Shown here piece by piece: positions 35,097 through 44,864 of a stretch of 64,000 nucleotides of DNA. How positions within the stretch are numbered: the first letter of the stretch is position 1; the number at the start of each line of letters is the position of its first letter. Below the pieces are notes generated by a model. The model ran no database searches. It had not been told where the DNA came from and was given only the letters and a program-made list of their open reading frames with translations. This stretch comes from an uncultured Alistipes sp. (GTDB lineage Bacteria; Bacteroidota; Bacteroidia; Bacteroidales; Rikenellaceae), in the NCBI GenBank assembly GCA_910584485.1, contig CAJUAV010000001.1:186001-250000 (forward strand), in the 5' to 3' direction. Made by a program: the position numbers and the translations under genes.

Positions 35097-35133
35097 TTGC
35101 AGCGCGTCGCCTGTCCGTGCCGAAATGCGCTTC

Positions 35134-35742
35134 CTACAGCAGCGCGCCCAATAAAAAGAACGATCCGACGAGCAGCACCGTGAAGGCGACGGCCAGCAGG
35201 TTGAAATACTTGTCGATGAAGCCCTTGATCGGGGCGCCGAACTTCCAGATGAGCCATCCGATCGCGAAAAAGCGCAACCCGCGCGAGCAGATCGAGGCGA
35301 TGAGGAACATCGGGAAATTGATGTGGAACAGCCCGCCCGTAATCGTGAAGATCTTGTAGGGCAGCGGCGTAAAGCCCGCCGTGAAGACGATCCAGAAGTT
35401 GTAGCGCTCGTAGAGGGCGCCGACGCGCTCGAAGGCCTCGACCGAGAAGACGTGGTCGAAAAAGAAGCGGGCCAGGGCGGTGTATTCGCCCGCGGTATTC
35501 TGCCAGAGGAAGAAGCCGATCGCATAGCCGGCCATGGCGCCGACGATCGATCCCGCCGTGCAGATCGCCGCGAAGCGGAACGAGCGGGTCGCGGCGCCGA
35601 GGCAGAGGGCGATGAGCAGCACATCGGGCGGAATGGGGAAGAAGCTCGATTCGGCGAAGGCGAAGCAGAAGAGCGCCACGGCGCCCCAGCGCGATTTGCC
35701 CCAGGAGAGCATCCAGTCGTAGAGACGTTTGAAGATATTCAT
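35134..35742 (-). CDS. DedA/VTT-type (YqaA-like) membrane protein
   Basis: 202 aa integral membrane protein. FAESSFFPIPPDVLLIAL (about 28-45) and GSIVGAMAGYAIGFFLW, then FTAGFTPLPYKIFTITGGLFHI (about 121-142, with the conserved F/G-x-P-x-P-x-K motif), fit the SNARE-associated/VTT family, thought to scramble or flip phospholipids. About five hydrophobic segments are visible. It lies 13 bases after the S41 protease gene, so it is in the hisS operon. Confidence 0.86.
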   Translation of the reverse strand: MNIFKRLYDWMLSWGKSRWGAVALFCFAFAESSFFPIPPDVLLIALCLGAATRSFRFAAICTAGSIVGAMAGYAIGFFLWQNTAGEYTALARFFFDHVFSVEAFERVGALYERYNFWIVFTAGFTPLPYKIFTITGGLFHINFPMFLIASICSRGLRFFAIGWLIWKFGAPIKGFIDKYFNLLAVAFTVLLVGSFFLLGALL

Positions 35743-35755
35743 GGGTTGTGTCCGT

Positions 35756-37315
35756 TTAACGTGTTTCGGGCGCCGCTTCCGTCTCGGTCAGCAGCTCCAC
35801 GGCCCGACGGAACTCCGCCGAACGCGCCGCATTCATCACGCGGTAGAATCCCTCCGTGCCGAAGAGCCGCTGCGCGACCAACGCCTTGAGCTCCGCCCGC
35901 ACGAGGGGTTCGGAGCGGCGCACGGCCGCTGCTTCGGGGGCGATGCCGCGACGGTCGCCGCGTGCCGCGAGGGTGTCGAGCAGCGCCTGCGGCACCTCGT
36001 AGCCGCGCTCGAAGCGGTCGAAATCGGGGTAGGCTGCGGCGAGCGCCGCCCGCTCCCGATCGAGGTAGTCGGTCGCCGTCTCCTGCAACAGCCCGCGGCG
36101 CACGAGCTGCGCGTGCCAGGCCGTGTGGAAGGTCGTATCGGCCTCGACGACGACGTCGGGGCGGATGCCTCCGCCGCCGTAGACCGCCCGCCCCTTGCGC
36201 AGGGTGCGGTAGCGGGGCGCATCGGCCGCCGTCGTGTCGGCGTAGCCGCGCAGGTGGTCGAGGTAGTAGGCACGGCGGTTGCCCGCCTCGTAGGGGCGCT
36301 GGATCACACGGCCCGAGGGGGTGCGGTAGCGGGCGATCGTGATGCGCAGCGCCGAGCCGTCGCCCAGCGGCACCTGCCGCTGCACGAGCCCCTTGCCGAA
36401 GCTCGTGCGGCCGACGATCGTCGCACGGTCGTGATCCTGCAACGCCCCCGCCACGATCTCCGACGCCGAGGCCGAAGCCTCGTCGATCAGCACGATCACC
36501 TCGCCGTCGATCATTTCGCCGTCGACGGTCGTCGTATGCGAGGCAGGTGGCACGGCGCGCCCCTCGGTCGAGACGACCAGGGACCCCGCAGGCAGGAAAA
36601 AGCCCGCCAGGTCGACCGCCTGGTCCATCAACCCGCCCGCATTGCCCCGCAGATCGAGGATCAGTCGGGCCGGACGGCGCAGGCGGTTCCACGCCTCGCG
36701 GAACTCGCGCATCGTGGTGCGGCCGAAGCGGTTAATCTTGATGTAGCCCGCACGGGGCGCGATCGGATAGGCGGCGTCGATCGTGTGGAGGGGGATCTTG
36801 TCGCGGACGATCTCGAAGCGCAGCCGTTCGCGCACGCCCCGCCGCACGACCTCCACGGCGACCTTCGTGCCGCTCTTGCCGCGCAGGTATTTCGGAACGT
36901 CGCCCCGCGAGAGGCCCACTGCGTCGAGCGTGTCGATGCGGACGATGCGGTCGTCGGGCAGCATGCCGACCCGTTCGGCGGGTCCGCCCGCCACCGTCGC
37001 GGCGACCGTCACCGTGTCGCGCAGCAGCATGAACTCGATGCCGATGCCGCTGAACTCGCCGCTCATGCTCGCCTCCGCCTCGCGCATCTGGTCGATGCCG
37101 AGGTAGGCCGAGTGGGGATCGAGTTTGGACAACATCCCCTCGATCGCCCCCTCGACGAGGGGCTGCATGGCAGTCGTATCGACGTAGTAGCGGTCCAGCA
37201 GGCGATAGGCGCGCACGAATTTCTGCAACTGCCGCACGGCATCTTCCGCCTGCTGGGCGGAGAGGGGAGCCGTGCAGCCGAGCACGATCGCGGCGAAAAG
37301 CAACAGACGTTTCAC
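35756..37315 (-). CDS. C-terminal processing peptidase, S41 family
   Basis: 519 aa from a GTG start (37315), 8 bases after hisS. MKRLLLFAAIVLGC... gives an export signal; either a lipobox Cys or a later Ala-Gln cleavage is possible. A PDZ domain (about 75-160, with GIGIEFMLLRDTVTV) is followed by the protease: LILDLRGNAGGLMDQAV, IDEASASASEIVAGAL (catalytic Ser) and GRTSFGKGLVQ (catalytic Lys). It processes periplasmic proteins at their C-termini. An in-frame stretch upstream reads through hisS in a wrong frame, so the GTG is the only start with similarity. A separate, quite different S41 protein is at 12430-14520. Confidence 0.9.
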   Translation of the reverse strand: MKRLLLFAAIVLGCTAPLSAQQAEDAVRQLQKFVRAYRLLDRYYVDTTAMQPLVEGAIEGMLSKLDPHSAYLGIDQMREAEASMSGEFSGIGIEFMLLRDTVTVAATVAGGPAERVGMLPDDRIVRIDTLDAVGLSRGDVPKYLRGKSGTKVAVEVVRRGVRERLRFEIVRDKIPLHTIDAAYPIAPRAGYIKINRFGRTTMREFREAWNRLRRPARLILDLRGNAGGLMDQAVDLAGFFLPAGSLVVSTEGRAVPPASHTTTVDGEMIDGEVIVLIDEASASASEIVAGALQDHDRATIVGRTSFGKGLVQRQVPLGDGSALRITIARYRTPSGRVIQRPYEAGNRRAYYLDHLRGYADTTAADAPRYRTLRKGRAVYGGGGIRPDVVVEADTTFHTAWHAQLVRRGLLQETATDYLDRERAALAAAYPDFDRFERGYEVPQALLDTLAARGDRRGIAPEAAAVRRSEPLVRAELKALVAQRLFGTEGFYRVMNAARSAEFRRAVELLTETEAAPETR

Positions 37316-37323
37316 GTCGCCAC

Positions 37324-38667
37324 CTACAACAAAGCGGTTGCCAAATCGGCGAACGGCACGCGGCGTTGTTCGCCCGTACGCATGTTTTTGACCGTGGCGG
37401 CCTCCTCTTCGAGCTCCTGCGAGCCGACGATCACCACATAGGGGATGCCGCGACGGTTGGCGTACTCCATCTGCTTCTTCATCTTGGCCGGCTCGGGGTA
37501 GAGTTCGGCGGGGATCTCCGCGTCGCGCAGCGCCCGCAGCAGCCGCAGCGAAGCGGCCTGCTCGGCCTCGCCGAGGTTCGCCAGGAAGACGCGCGTCGAG
37601 CAGTTCAGCTCCTCGGGGAAGAGTCCGAGCCCCAGCAGCACGTCGTAGATGCGGTCGGCACCGAACGAAATGCCGACACCCGAGAGGTTCGGCAGACCGA
37701 AGATGCCCGTGAGGTCGTCGTAGCGGCCGCCGCCCGAAATCGAGCCGATGGCGAAATCGAGCGCCTTGACCTCGAAGATGGCCCCCGTGTAGTAGTTCAG
37801 TCCGCGCGCCAGCGAGAGGTCGAGTTCGAGCGGCAGTCCGACGCCCGCCGCAGCCGTGAATTCGAAGACCTTCGCCAGCTCCTCGACGCCTTCGAGACCC
37901 GTCTCGGAGGAGGCGAGGATCGTGCGCAAAGCGTTCAGTTTCTCTTCGTTCGTGCCGGCCAGTTCGAGGATCGGTTGCAGTCGGTCGATCGCTTCCTGCT
38001 CCAGTCCCCGTTCGCGCAGCTCGGCCTGCACGTTCTCCAGACCGATCTTGTCGAGCTTGTCGATCGCCACCGTGATGTCGGTCATCTTGTCGGCGTGACC
38101 GATCACCTCGGCGATGCCGTAGAGGATCTTGCGGTTGTTCATCTTGAGCACGACGCGGATGCCCAGCGCACGGAAAACGCGCTCGACGATCTCGACGAGC
38201 TCCGCCTCGCACAGCAGCGAGCGGGTGCCGATCACGTCGACGTCGCACTGGTAGAACTCCCGATAACGCCCCTTCTGCGGGCGGTCGGCGCGCCAGACGG
38301 GCTGCATCTGGTAGCGCTTGAAGGGAAAGGCCAGCTCCCCCTGATGCTGCACCACGTAGCGGGCGAAGGGAACCGTCAGGTCGTAGCGGAGCCCCTTTTC
38401 GCAGATCTTCGAGGCGGTGCGCACCTCGCCGTCGGTAAGGCCCGCGGCGTAGTCGCCCGAGTTCAGGATCTTGAACAGCAGCTTGTCGCCCTCCTCGCCG
38501 TACTTGCCCATGAGGGTCGAAAGGTTCTCCATCGAGGGGGTTTCGAGCGGCGCGAAGCCGTAGAGGCGGAAGACGCGCTTGATGGTGTCGAAAATGTATT
38601 GGCGGCGCATCGTCTCGACGGGCGAGAAATCGCGCGTGCCCTTGGGTATGGTCGGTTTTTGTGCCAT
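37324..38667 (-). CDS. hisS: Histidine--tRNA ligase
   Basis: 447 aa class II synthetase. KPTIPKGTRDFSPVETMRR is the normal start, YDLTVPFARYV motif 2 region, FYQCDVDVIG (motif 2 with the Arg/Glu contacts), and LARGLNYYTGAIFEV plus GGGRYDDLTGIFG (histidine-specific signatures). A C-terminal anticodon-binding domain follows (about 345-447). Charges tRNA-His with histidine in the cytoplasm. It heads a run with the C-terminal processing peptidase, dedA and aroE. Confidence 0.96.
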   Translation of the reverse strand: MAQKPTIPKGTRDFSPVETMRRQYIFDTIKRVFRLYGFAPLETPSMENLSTLMGKYGEEGDKLLFKILNSGDYAAGLTDGEVRTASKICEKGLRYDLTVPFARYVVQHQGELAFPFKRYQMQPVWRADRPQKGRYREFYQCDVDVIGTRSLLCEAELVEIVERVFRALGIRVVLKMNNRKILYGIAEVIGHADKMTDITVAIDKLDKIGLENVQAELRERGLEQEAIDRLQPILELAGTNEEKLNALRTILASSETGLEGVEELAKVFEFTAAAGVGLPLELDLSLARGLNYYTGAIFEVKALDFAIGSISGGGRYDDLTGIFGLPNLSGVGISFGADRIYDVLLGLGLFPEELNCSTRVFLANLGEAEQAASLRLLRALRDAEIPAELYPEPAKMKKQMEYANRRGIPYVVIVGSQELEEEAATVKNMRTGEQRRVPFADLATALL

Positions 38668-38826
38668 GCGGACAACGAATGAATTGGTTTTGTCTGTTTA
38701 TGTCGGGGCGGGCGACGGCTTGCAAACGCCTGTGCCGAAAGCCGTTTGCGGGCAATCGGATTGCAAACTCATGATCGCGAGCCGCTTTCGGCCCGCCGTG
38801 CTGCGTGCGGCACACGATTCGGTTTC

Positions 38827-38904
38827 TGCCCGCAGCCGAGCGAAGGCGGCAGCGAGCCCTCCGCCGGGGGACGGCTGCGGGCTGCCGATCCCTCACGGGA
38901 TCGA
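38827..38904 (-). repeat. Dispersed palindromic element, copy 11 (variant arm sequence)
   Basis: Perfect 11-bp outer stem GCCCGCAGCCG (38828-38838) with CGGCTGCGGGC (38872-38882), a third arm sequence not seen in other copies. Tip hairpin CGATCCC/GGGATCG at 38886-38903. Immediately 3' of ettA and in its sense. Confidence 0.75.
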
Positions 38905-38917
38905 GCGGAGGCTTCTC

Positions 38918-40594
<1,677 letters not shown>

Positions 40595-40626
40595 ATCTGT
40601 CGTTTGTTTATTTTCGCTTGAACAGC

Positions 40627-40634
40627 CAAAGATA
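40627..40634 (-). promoter_or_regulatory. -7 box for ettA
   Basis: Minus-strand TATCTTTG, 32 bases before the ettA ATG. Confidence 0.68.
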
Positions 40635-40756
40635 CGACGATTTCGAGGAGTATGCAACATTCGGCGGGAAAAATGAGGAGCAACGGCCCGTTCTCTCCGA
40701 GGCGGCGGGCTGCGACCTCTGCAAGGCCGATCGTCTCCGCTGCAAGTGCTCATCGA

Positions 40757-40806
40757 AGAAAAAAGCGCACGGTTCACAAGAGGGGGGATACCCGTGTGAA
40801 CCGTGC
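40757..40806 (-). terminator. Intrinsic terminator downstream of rubrerythrin
   Basis: 12-bp stem GCACGGTTCACA/TGTGAACCGTGC around a 16-base loop, followed on the minus strand by six T. It lies 170 bases past the rubrerythrin stop, beyond a repeat-element copy. Confidence 0.85.
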
Positions 40807-40867
40807 ACTCGCAAACGGTGGAGGTAAGAGGGCCTTCGTGCAGACCGCAGCGCAAAAGAGGATGTAC

Positions 40868-40928
40868 TCGGGGCCGTATCTTGCGAAGGGACGCCCTTTA
40901 CGGGACGAAGCTGCGGCCTGTCGATGCC
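40868..40928 (-). repeat. Dispersed palindromic element, copy 10 (internally deleted)
   Basis: Keeps both ends (CTTGCGAAGGGACGC and GACGAAGCTGCGGCC) but lacks the centre. In the 3' untranslated region of rubrerythrin, same sense. Confidence 0.6.
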
Positions 40929-40976
40929 GTGCTCCCCGAGACCGCTGCGGAGTACCTTTCGGTCGGCCTACGCGCC

Positions 40977-41555
40977 TCAATAATTCTCCTTCTTCGGCTC
41001 GAAATAGGCCTGCGGATGGAGGCAGGCGGGGCAGGCTTTCGGTGCCTCCTCGGCCTCGATCAGGTAGCCGCAGTTGCGGCACTGCCACCAGATCTTGCCG
41101 TCGCGGTGGAAGAAATTGCCCTCCGTGATGCGGCTCAACAGCTTCAGATAGCGGCGTTCGTGTTCGGCCTCGACCGTGGCAATCAGTCGGAAGGCGGCCT
41201 CGACGGCGGGGAAGCCCTCCTCGCGCGCCGTCTCGGCGAAACCTTTGTAGAGCACGTCCCACTCCTCCTTTTCGCCCATGGCGGCAGCCAGCAGGTTGTC
41301 GGCCGTCGTGCCGATGCGGCCTGCAGGGTAGGAGGCGGTGATCTCCACGGCCCCGCCTTCGAGGAACTTGAAGAAGCGCTTGGCGTGTTCCTTCTCCTGC
41401 TCGGCCGTCTCCAGGAAAACGGCGGCGATCTGTTCGTAGCCCTCCTTTTTGGCCGTGCTCGCGAAGAAGGTGTAACGGGTGCGGGCCTGGCTTTCGCCCG
41501 CGAACGCTTTCAGCAGATTCTGCTCGGTACGCGTACCTTTCAAACTCTTTTCCAT
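40977..41555 (-). CDS. Rubrerythrin
   Basis: 192 aa di-iron peroxidase for hydrogen peroxide, typical of anaerobes. Ferritin-like four-helix part (about 1-150) with AFAGESQARTRY and AEQEKEHAKRFF (first Glu and EExxH ligands) and TVEAEHERRYLKL (second set). C-terminal rubredoxin-like domain with CRNCGY and CPAC (about 160-180). Start at 41555 (MEKSLKGTRTEQNLLKAF) gives the standard length; the longer ORF to 41687 runs through the promoter. Monocistronic, with a long 3' untranslated region containing a repeat copy. Confidence 0.95.
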   Translation of the reverse strand: MEKSLKGTRTEQNLLKAFAGESQARTRYTFFASTAKKEGYEQIAAVFLETAEQEKEHAKRFFKFLEGGAVEITASYPAGRIGTTADNLLAAAMGEKEEWDVLYKGFAETAREEGFPAVEAAFRLIATVEAEHERRYLKLLSRITEGNFFHRDGKIWWQCRNCGYLIEAEEAPKACPACLHPQAYFEPKKENY

Positions 41556-41577
41556 ATGCTTCGATATTAAGGTAGGA

Positions 41578-41585
41578 CAAAGATA
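41578..41585 (-). promoter_or_regulatory. -7 box for rubrerythrin
   Basis: Minus-strand TATCTTTG, 22 bases upstream of the ATG. Confidence 0.68.
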
Positions 41586-41637
41586 ATACGCAGGTTCGAT
41601 TGCGCAAGCAGAATGCCGATCAAGCTTATTTATAGGC

Positions 41638-42705
41638 CTATTCGAAAAACCGATTCCGCTTTTCGAGCAGCCGTTCGGTGTCCGCACGGAACACCTGCCA
41701 GGCGGAGCCGAGGCGCATCGTATCGGCCACGGGAGCGGGCAGGATGCGGTAGCCGGGCAACGCCACCCAGACGGGAATCGCCTCGGCCGCGTAGCGCATG
41801 CGGCCGTCGGGGTGTTTCGTCACGCCGATGCGGGCCATCAGCCCGCCGTCGCAGTAGCGTTTGCGCTGATTCGAGACGAAATTGCCGAGCGAATAGAAGA
41901 CCGCATGCGTCGAATCGGCCTCGAAAGGCTGGATGACGTGCGGATGCGACCCGATCACCAGATCGGCGCCGTGCCGCCGCAGAAAGGCCGCCAGCGCACG
42001 CTGGGAGGGGTTCGGCCGCCGCTCGTATTCGTTGCCCCAATGGATGCAGACGATCCGGCAATCGAGGGTCGTATCGGCCGCGGCGAGGGTCAGATCGCGC
42101 GCCAGGGCGGTCGTGTCGATGCGGTCGAGCAGCATCCCGCGCGGCGTGGGGAGGCCGTTCGTGCCGTAGGTGCAGTTGAAGAGCGCGAAACGGATGCCGC
42201 CGCGCTCGATGCGCAGCGGGTAATGCGACCGGCGATCGAGGCTGTCCGTGTAGAGCCCCGTGCGCAGCAGGCCGCAACTGTCGATCAGTGCGGTGGTCGC
42301 ACGGACGCCCCGCGCCCCGTCGTCGAGGCAGTGGTTGTTGGCCAGGCAGACCGCATCGACCCCGCAGCGGCGCAGCTCGACGGCCAGCGCCGCGGGCGAG
42401 CGGAAGCAGGGATAGCCGCGGTAGGGCGGTGCGGCGGCGAGGGTCGTTTCGAGGTTGACGACCACCAGGTCGGCCCGTTCGAACCAGGGGCGCACGGCGG
42501 CGAAGACCTCCCCGTAGTCGAACCCTTCGCCGCGGCGGGCGGCATGCACCTGCGGAAGATGCTGCATCACGTCGCCAGTGAAGAGCAGTTCGGCATGCAG
42601 CGGTCGCGGCGGCTCGACGGGAGCGGGCGGCGGCGTTTCGCGGCAGCCCGCCGCAAGCAACGGCAGCAGCGCGGAGAGCAGCAGTCGGAGCAGGCGGCGG
42701 ATCAT
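41638..42705 (-). CDS. CapA family metallophosphatase-like lipoprotein
   Basis: 355 aa. MIRRLLRLLLSALLPLLAAGC is a lipoprotein signal (LAAGC). The mature part follows the CapA/PgsA pattern, a calcineurin-like fold: LLFTGDVMQH, LVVVNLETTL, CLANNHCLDD, VCIHWGNEYE and VIGSHPHVIQP. In Bacillus CapA is part of poly-gamma-glutamate capsule synthesis, but no capB/capC partners occur here, so function in this organism is uncertain. Its ATG overlaps the stop of the DUF4491 gene (ATGA), a coupled pair. Confidence 0.88.
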   Translation of the reverse strand: MIRRLLRLLLSALLPLLAAGCRETPPPAPVEPPRPLHAELLFTGDVMQHLPQVHAARRGEGFDYGEVFAAVRPWFERADLVVVNLETTLAAAPPYRGYPCFRSPAALAVELRRCGVDAVCLANNHCLDDGARGVRATTALIDSCGLLRTGLYTDSLDRRSHYPLRIERGGIRFALFNCTYGTNGLPTPRGMLLDRIDTTALARDLTLAAADTTLDCRIVCIHWGNEYERRPNPSQRALAAFLRRHGADLVIGSHPHVIQPFEADSTHAVFYSLGNFVSNQRKRYCDGGLMARIGVTKHPDGRMRYAAEAIPVWVALPGYRILPAPVADTMRLGSAWQVFRADTERLLEKRNRFFE

Positions 42706-43010
42706 CGTTTGTCCGTTTCGCGCTTCGGGAACCAGCCGCGGGCGACGCGTTTGCGTTGTTCGAACAGTTCGCCGATCGACCAGCAGGAGGAGGCGCCCCA
42801 CACGGCCGCGAGGGTGGACCAGAAGAGGTCGTCGACCAGCAGCGAGGCGGCGATGCCCGCCGCGCCCATCAGGGCGAAGACCCACCAGCAGCGCACGCCG
42901 AAATAGTACTCGCCCTTGATGACGAGCGGATGAAAGAGGCCGATGACGAGAAAGGTCGCCAGACCGATCGCGAGGCCCGTCAGGTGAAAGGTTGCCAGAA
43001 ATTGCGTCAT
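42702..43010 (-). CDS. DUF4491 small membrane protein
   Basis: 102 aa with three membrane helices (about 8-30, 40-58, 62-78) and a basic tail (EQRKRVARGWFPKRETDKR). ATFLVIGLFHPLVIKGEYYFG is characteristic of DUF4491, a Bacteroidota family of unknown role. The last four bases overlap the CapA-like gene, so translation is probably coupled. Confidence 0.78.
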   Translation of the reverse strand: MTQFLATFHLTGLAIGLATFLVIGLFHPLVIKGEYYFGVRCWWVFALMGAAGIAASLLVDDLFWSTLAAVWGASSCWSIGELFEQRKRVARGWFPKRETDKR

Positions 43011-43137
43011 GATGGTGCAAAATTACATATTAAAAACGAAAAACGGGGTACGGAAACGAAAAGTTCGCGGGGGGGGGCGTTCGCCGCCGTCGGCAAAGCG
43101 GGGTCGAGCGGTTGGCGCGCGGGCCGCCTGCAAATCC

Positions 43138-43165
43138 TCGGGCCGCAGCTTGCGAAGAGACGCCT
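43138..43165 (-). repeat. Dispersed palindromic element, copy 9 (end fragment)
   Basis: Only the conserved 3' end remains (sense GTCTCTTCGCAAGCTGCGG then CCCGA). It lies in the divergent space between the DUF4491 and M48 genes. Confidence 0.55.
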
Positions 43166-43248
43166 CCCGACCGATCTTCTGCCGCAGCCCCCTGCACCTG
43201 CGACGAACAATTCGCCCTTAAAACTTGCTTTTCCAAGCCGTTTATCGC

Positions 43249-43256
43249 TATTTTTG
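43249..43256 (+). promoter_or_regulatory. -7 box for the M48 metalloprotease gene
   Basis: TATTTTTG with TTG at 43225-43227. The ATG is 28 bases downstream. Confidence 0.65.
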
Positions 43257-43284
43257 TATCCGAAACCAATACCGAACCACTCCG

Positions 43285-44805
43285 ATGATCCGAATGCTGC
43301 TTTCCATCCTGGCCTGCGTTACCTTTAGTACGGCCATCGCCCAAACGCATGCGCTTTCGCTCGATGCGCAGGTAACGAAGGACTACGAAAAATTAAAGAA
43401 GGGAACGACGGTACGCATCGACAGCGTCTCGCGTGAAAGCGTCCAACTGTCCTCGCCGGCGACAGGTGCCGCATCCTTTGCCGAAATCTACATGCTCTCG
43501 ATCGGCGACCTGAAAGTTCCTGTCAAAAACTCCCTCGAAGATCGGCTCGCCTTCCAACCGACCGACATCCAAGGCATGTGGGACGGTTACATGATCGGTC
43601 GCGTCTTGCCCCTGATGCAGAAATTCGGTCCCCAGACGGAGTTGAGGGAAGAACGCGAAGGGGATGTGCTTCAATATCTTCAACGCATCAAGTCGAACGG
43701 GCAGACGTTGAACGACCCCTGCCTGGAGTACTACCTCTACGGTCTGCTCGCCAAAATCGCCCCCCGACGCATGATCGACGGCAGGCCCTACCACATGAAC
43801 GTCACCGTGTGCGACGACCCGACCGCCAATGCCGCCATGTATCCGAACGGCACGCTGGTGCTCAATACGGGACTGCTGGCCGCACTGCATACGGAAGACG
43901 AACTGGTCGCCATCCTCGCGCACGAAACGGCTCACTATGTGCTGGATCACAGCATTCAGAATATCAATAAAATGGTACAGCGTCAAAAACGCGCCGAATT
44001 CTGGGCCGCCCTGGCTACGGGCGTAACCGCCGTAGCCGAAGGGGTGGCAGCCGCCAAAAGTCCGTATTACGTTCCGGGCGCTGCGACCCTGGGCGTGGCC
44101 GTGCTCTCCTCGACGATCGCCACGGAGGTAATCAAACGGCTCGGCATGGAGTACAATCATCAGCAGGAGCTGGAAGCGGACCTGATCGCCAAAAAGGTCC
44201 TGCACATGTTGGGGTACGAAAAAAATGCGCTGGCCACGGCCTTGAACCGATTGAGCGAGACGATCGAAGCGGAGCATGGCAAGGCCCTGTATTTCGCATC
44301 TTATACGCATCCCGAACTCGCCTCCCGCATTCGGCTGGCAGGCGATCCGCAGCCCCTGACGAGCAACATGTTCGAACGACAGGTCTCGTTTGCCGTTACG
44401 GAAACCGCTCGCCTCAAATACGAAGCAAAAAGATTCGGCCGTGCGCTCGATCTCGTATCGCAGAATATCGCGAACAACGTCGCGACCCCTCGGGACTATC
44501 TGCTAAAGGCATATTGTCTGTTGGCGCTGCACGATACGCCGCGAACCAACGAAGAGGCCCTCGAGGCCGTAGCGCGCGCCAAGGAGCTCGATCCGAACGA
44601 CCTGAACGGCTTCAAGGCCGAAATCGTCGTTCGCCTGCGCATGCGGCAAATCGGGGAGGCCGTGCAACTCCTCGAAGCCTATCGGATACGCCTGGAAAAC
44701 GAACTCGCCGCAGCGAACCCGTCAACCGGCGAATTCGCCGCAGCCGAGCTTACGTGGGCGAAACACATGCGGATCAAACTTGCGGGCATGTATCCGCACG
44801 CCTGA
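43285..44805 (+). CDS. M48 family metalloprotease (exported)
   Basis: 506 aa. Signal peptide MIRMLLSILACVTFSTAIAQ. The zinc site ILAHETAHYVLDH (HExxH, about 212-224) and downstream EADLIAKKVLHMLGY (third ligand Glu) define M48, as in BepA/LoiP-type periplasmic proteases. The C-terminal third (about 380-506) is helical, TPR-like, as in BepA. ATG at 43294 is an alternative start. Periplasmic quality control is a family-based inference. By eye the gene uses more A/T-ending codons than its neighbours, which could signal transfer. Confidence 0.87.
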   Translation: MIRMLLSILACVTFSTAIAQTHALSLDAQVTKDYEKLKKGTTVRIDSVSRESVQLSSPATGAASFAEIYMLSIGDLKVPVKNSLEDRLAFQPTDIQGMWDGYMIGRVLPLMQKFGPQTELREEREGDVLQYLQRIKSNGQTLNDPCLEYYLYGLLAKIAPRRMIDGRPYHMNVTVCDDPTANAAMYPNGTLVLNTGLLAALHTEDELVAILAHETAHYVLDHSIQNINKMVQRQKRAEFWAALATGVTAVAEGVAAAKSPYYVPGAATLGVAVLSSTIATEVIKRLGMEYNHQQELEADLIAKKVLHMLGYEKNALATALNRLSETIEAEHGKALYFASYTHPELASRIRLAGDPQPLTSNMFERQVSFAVTETARLKYEAKRFGRALDLVSQNIANNVATPRDYLLKAYCLLALHDTPRTNEEALEAVARAKELDPNDLNGFKAEIVVRLRMRQIGEAVQLLEAYRIRLENELAAANPSTGEFAAAELTWAKHMRIKLAGMYPHA

Positions 44806-44810
44806 AAACG

Positions 44811-44847
44811 AAAAAAGACGGACATCCTTCGATGCCCGTCTTTTTTT
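44811..44847 (+). terminator. Intrinsic terminator after the M48 gene
   Basis: 10-bp stem GACGGACATC/GATGCCCGTC (one mismatch) with CTTC loop followed by seven T; an A-run on the other side may also serve the minus strand. Confidence 0.85.
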
Positions 44848-44864
44848 GCAAGCGGCTTCCCGCG

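Noticed and set aside
35053..35105. tRNA-like T-arm (GGTTCGAAT on the minus strand)
   Set aside because: The flanking bases do not form a T stem, no anticodon or acceptor stem can be drawn, and the segment matches copy 11 of the dispersed element.
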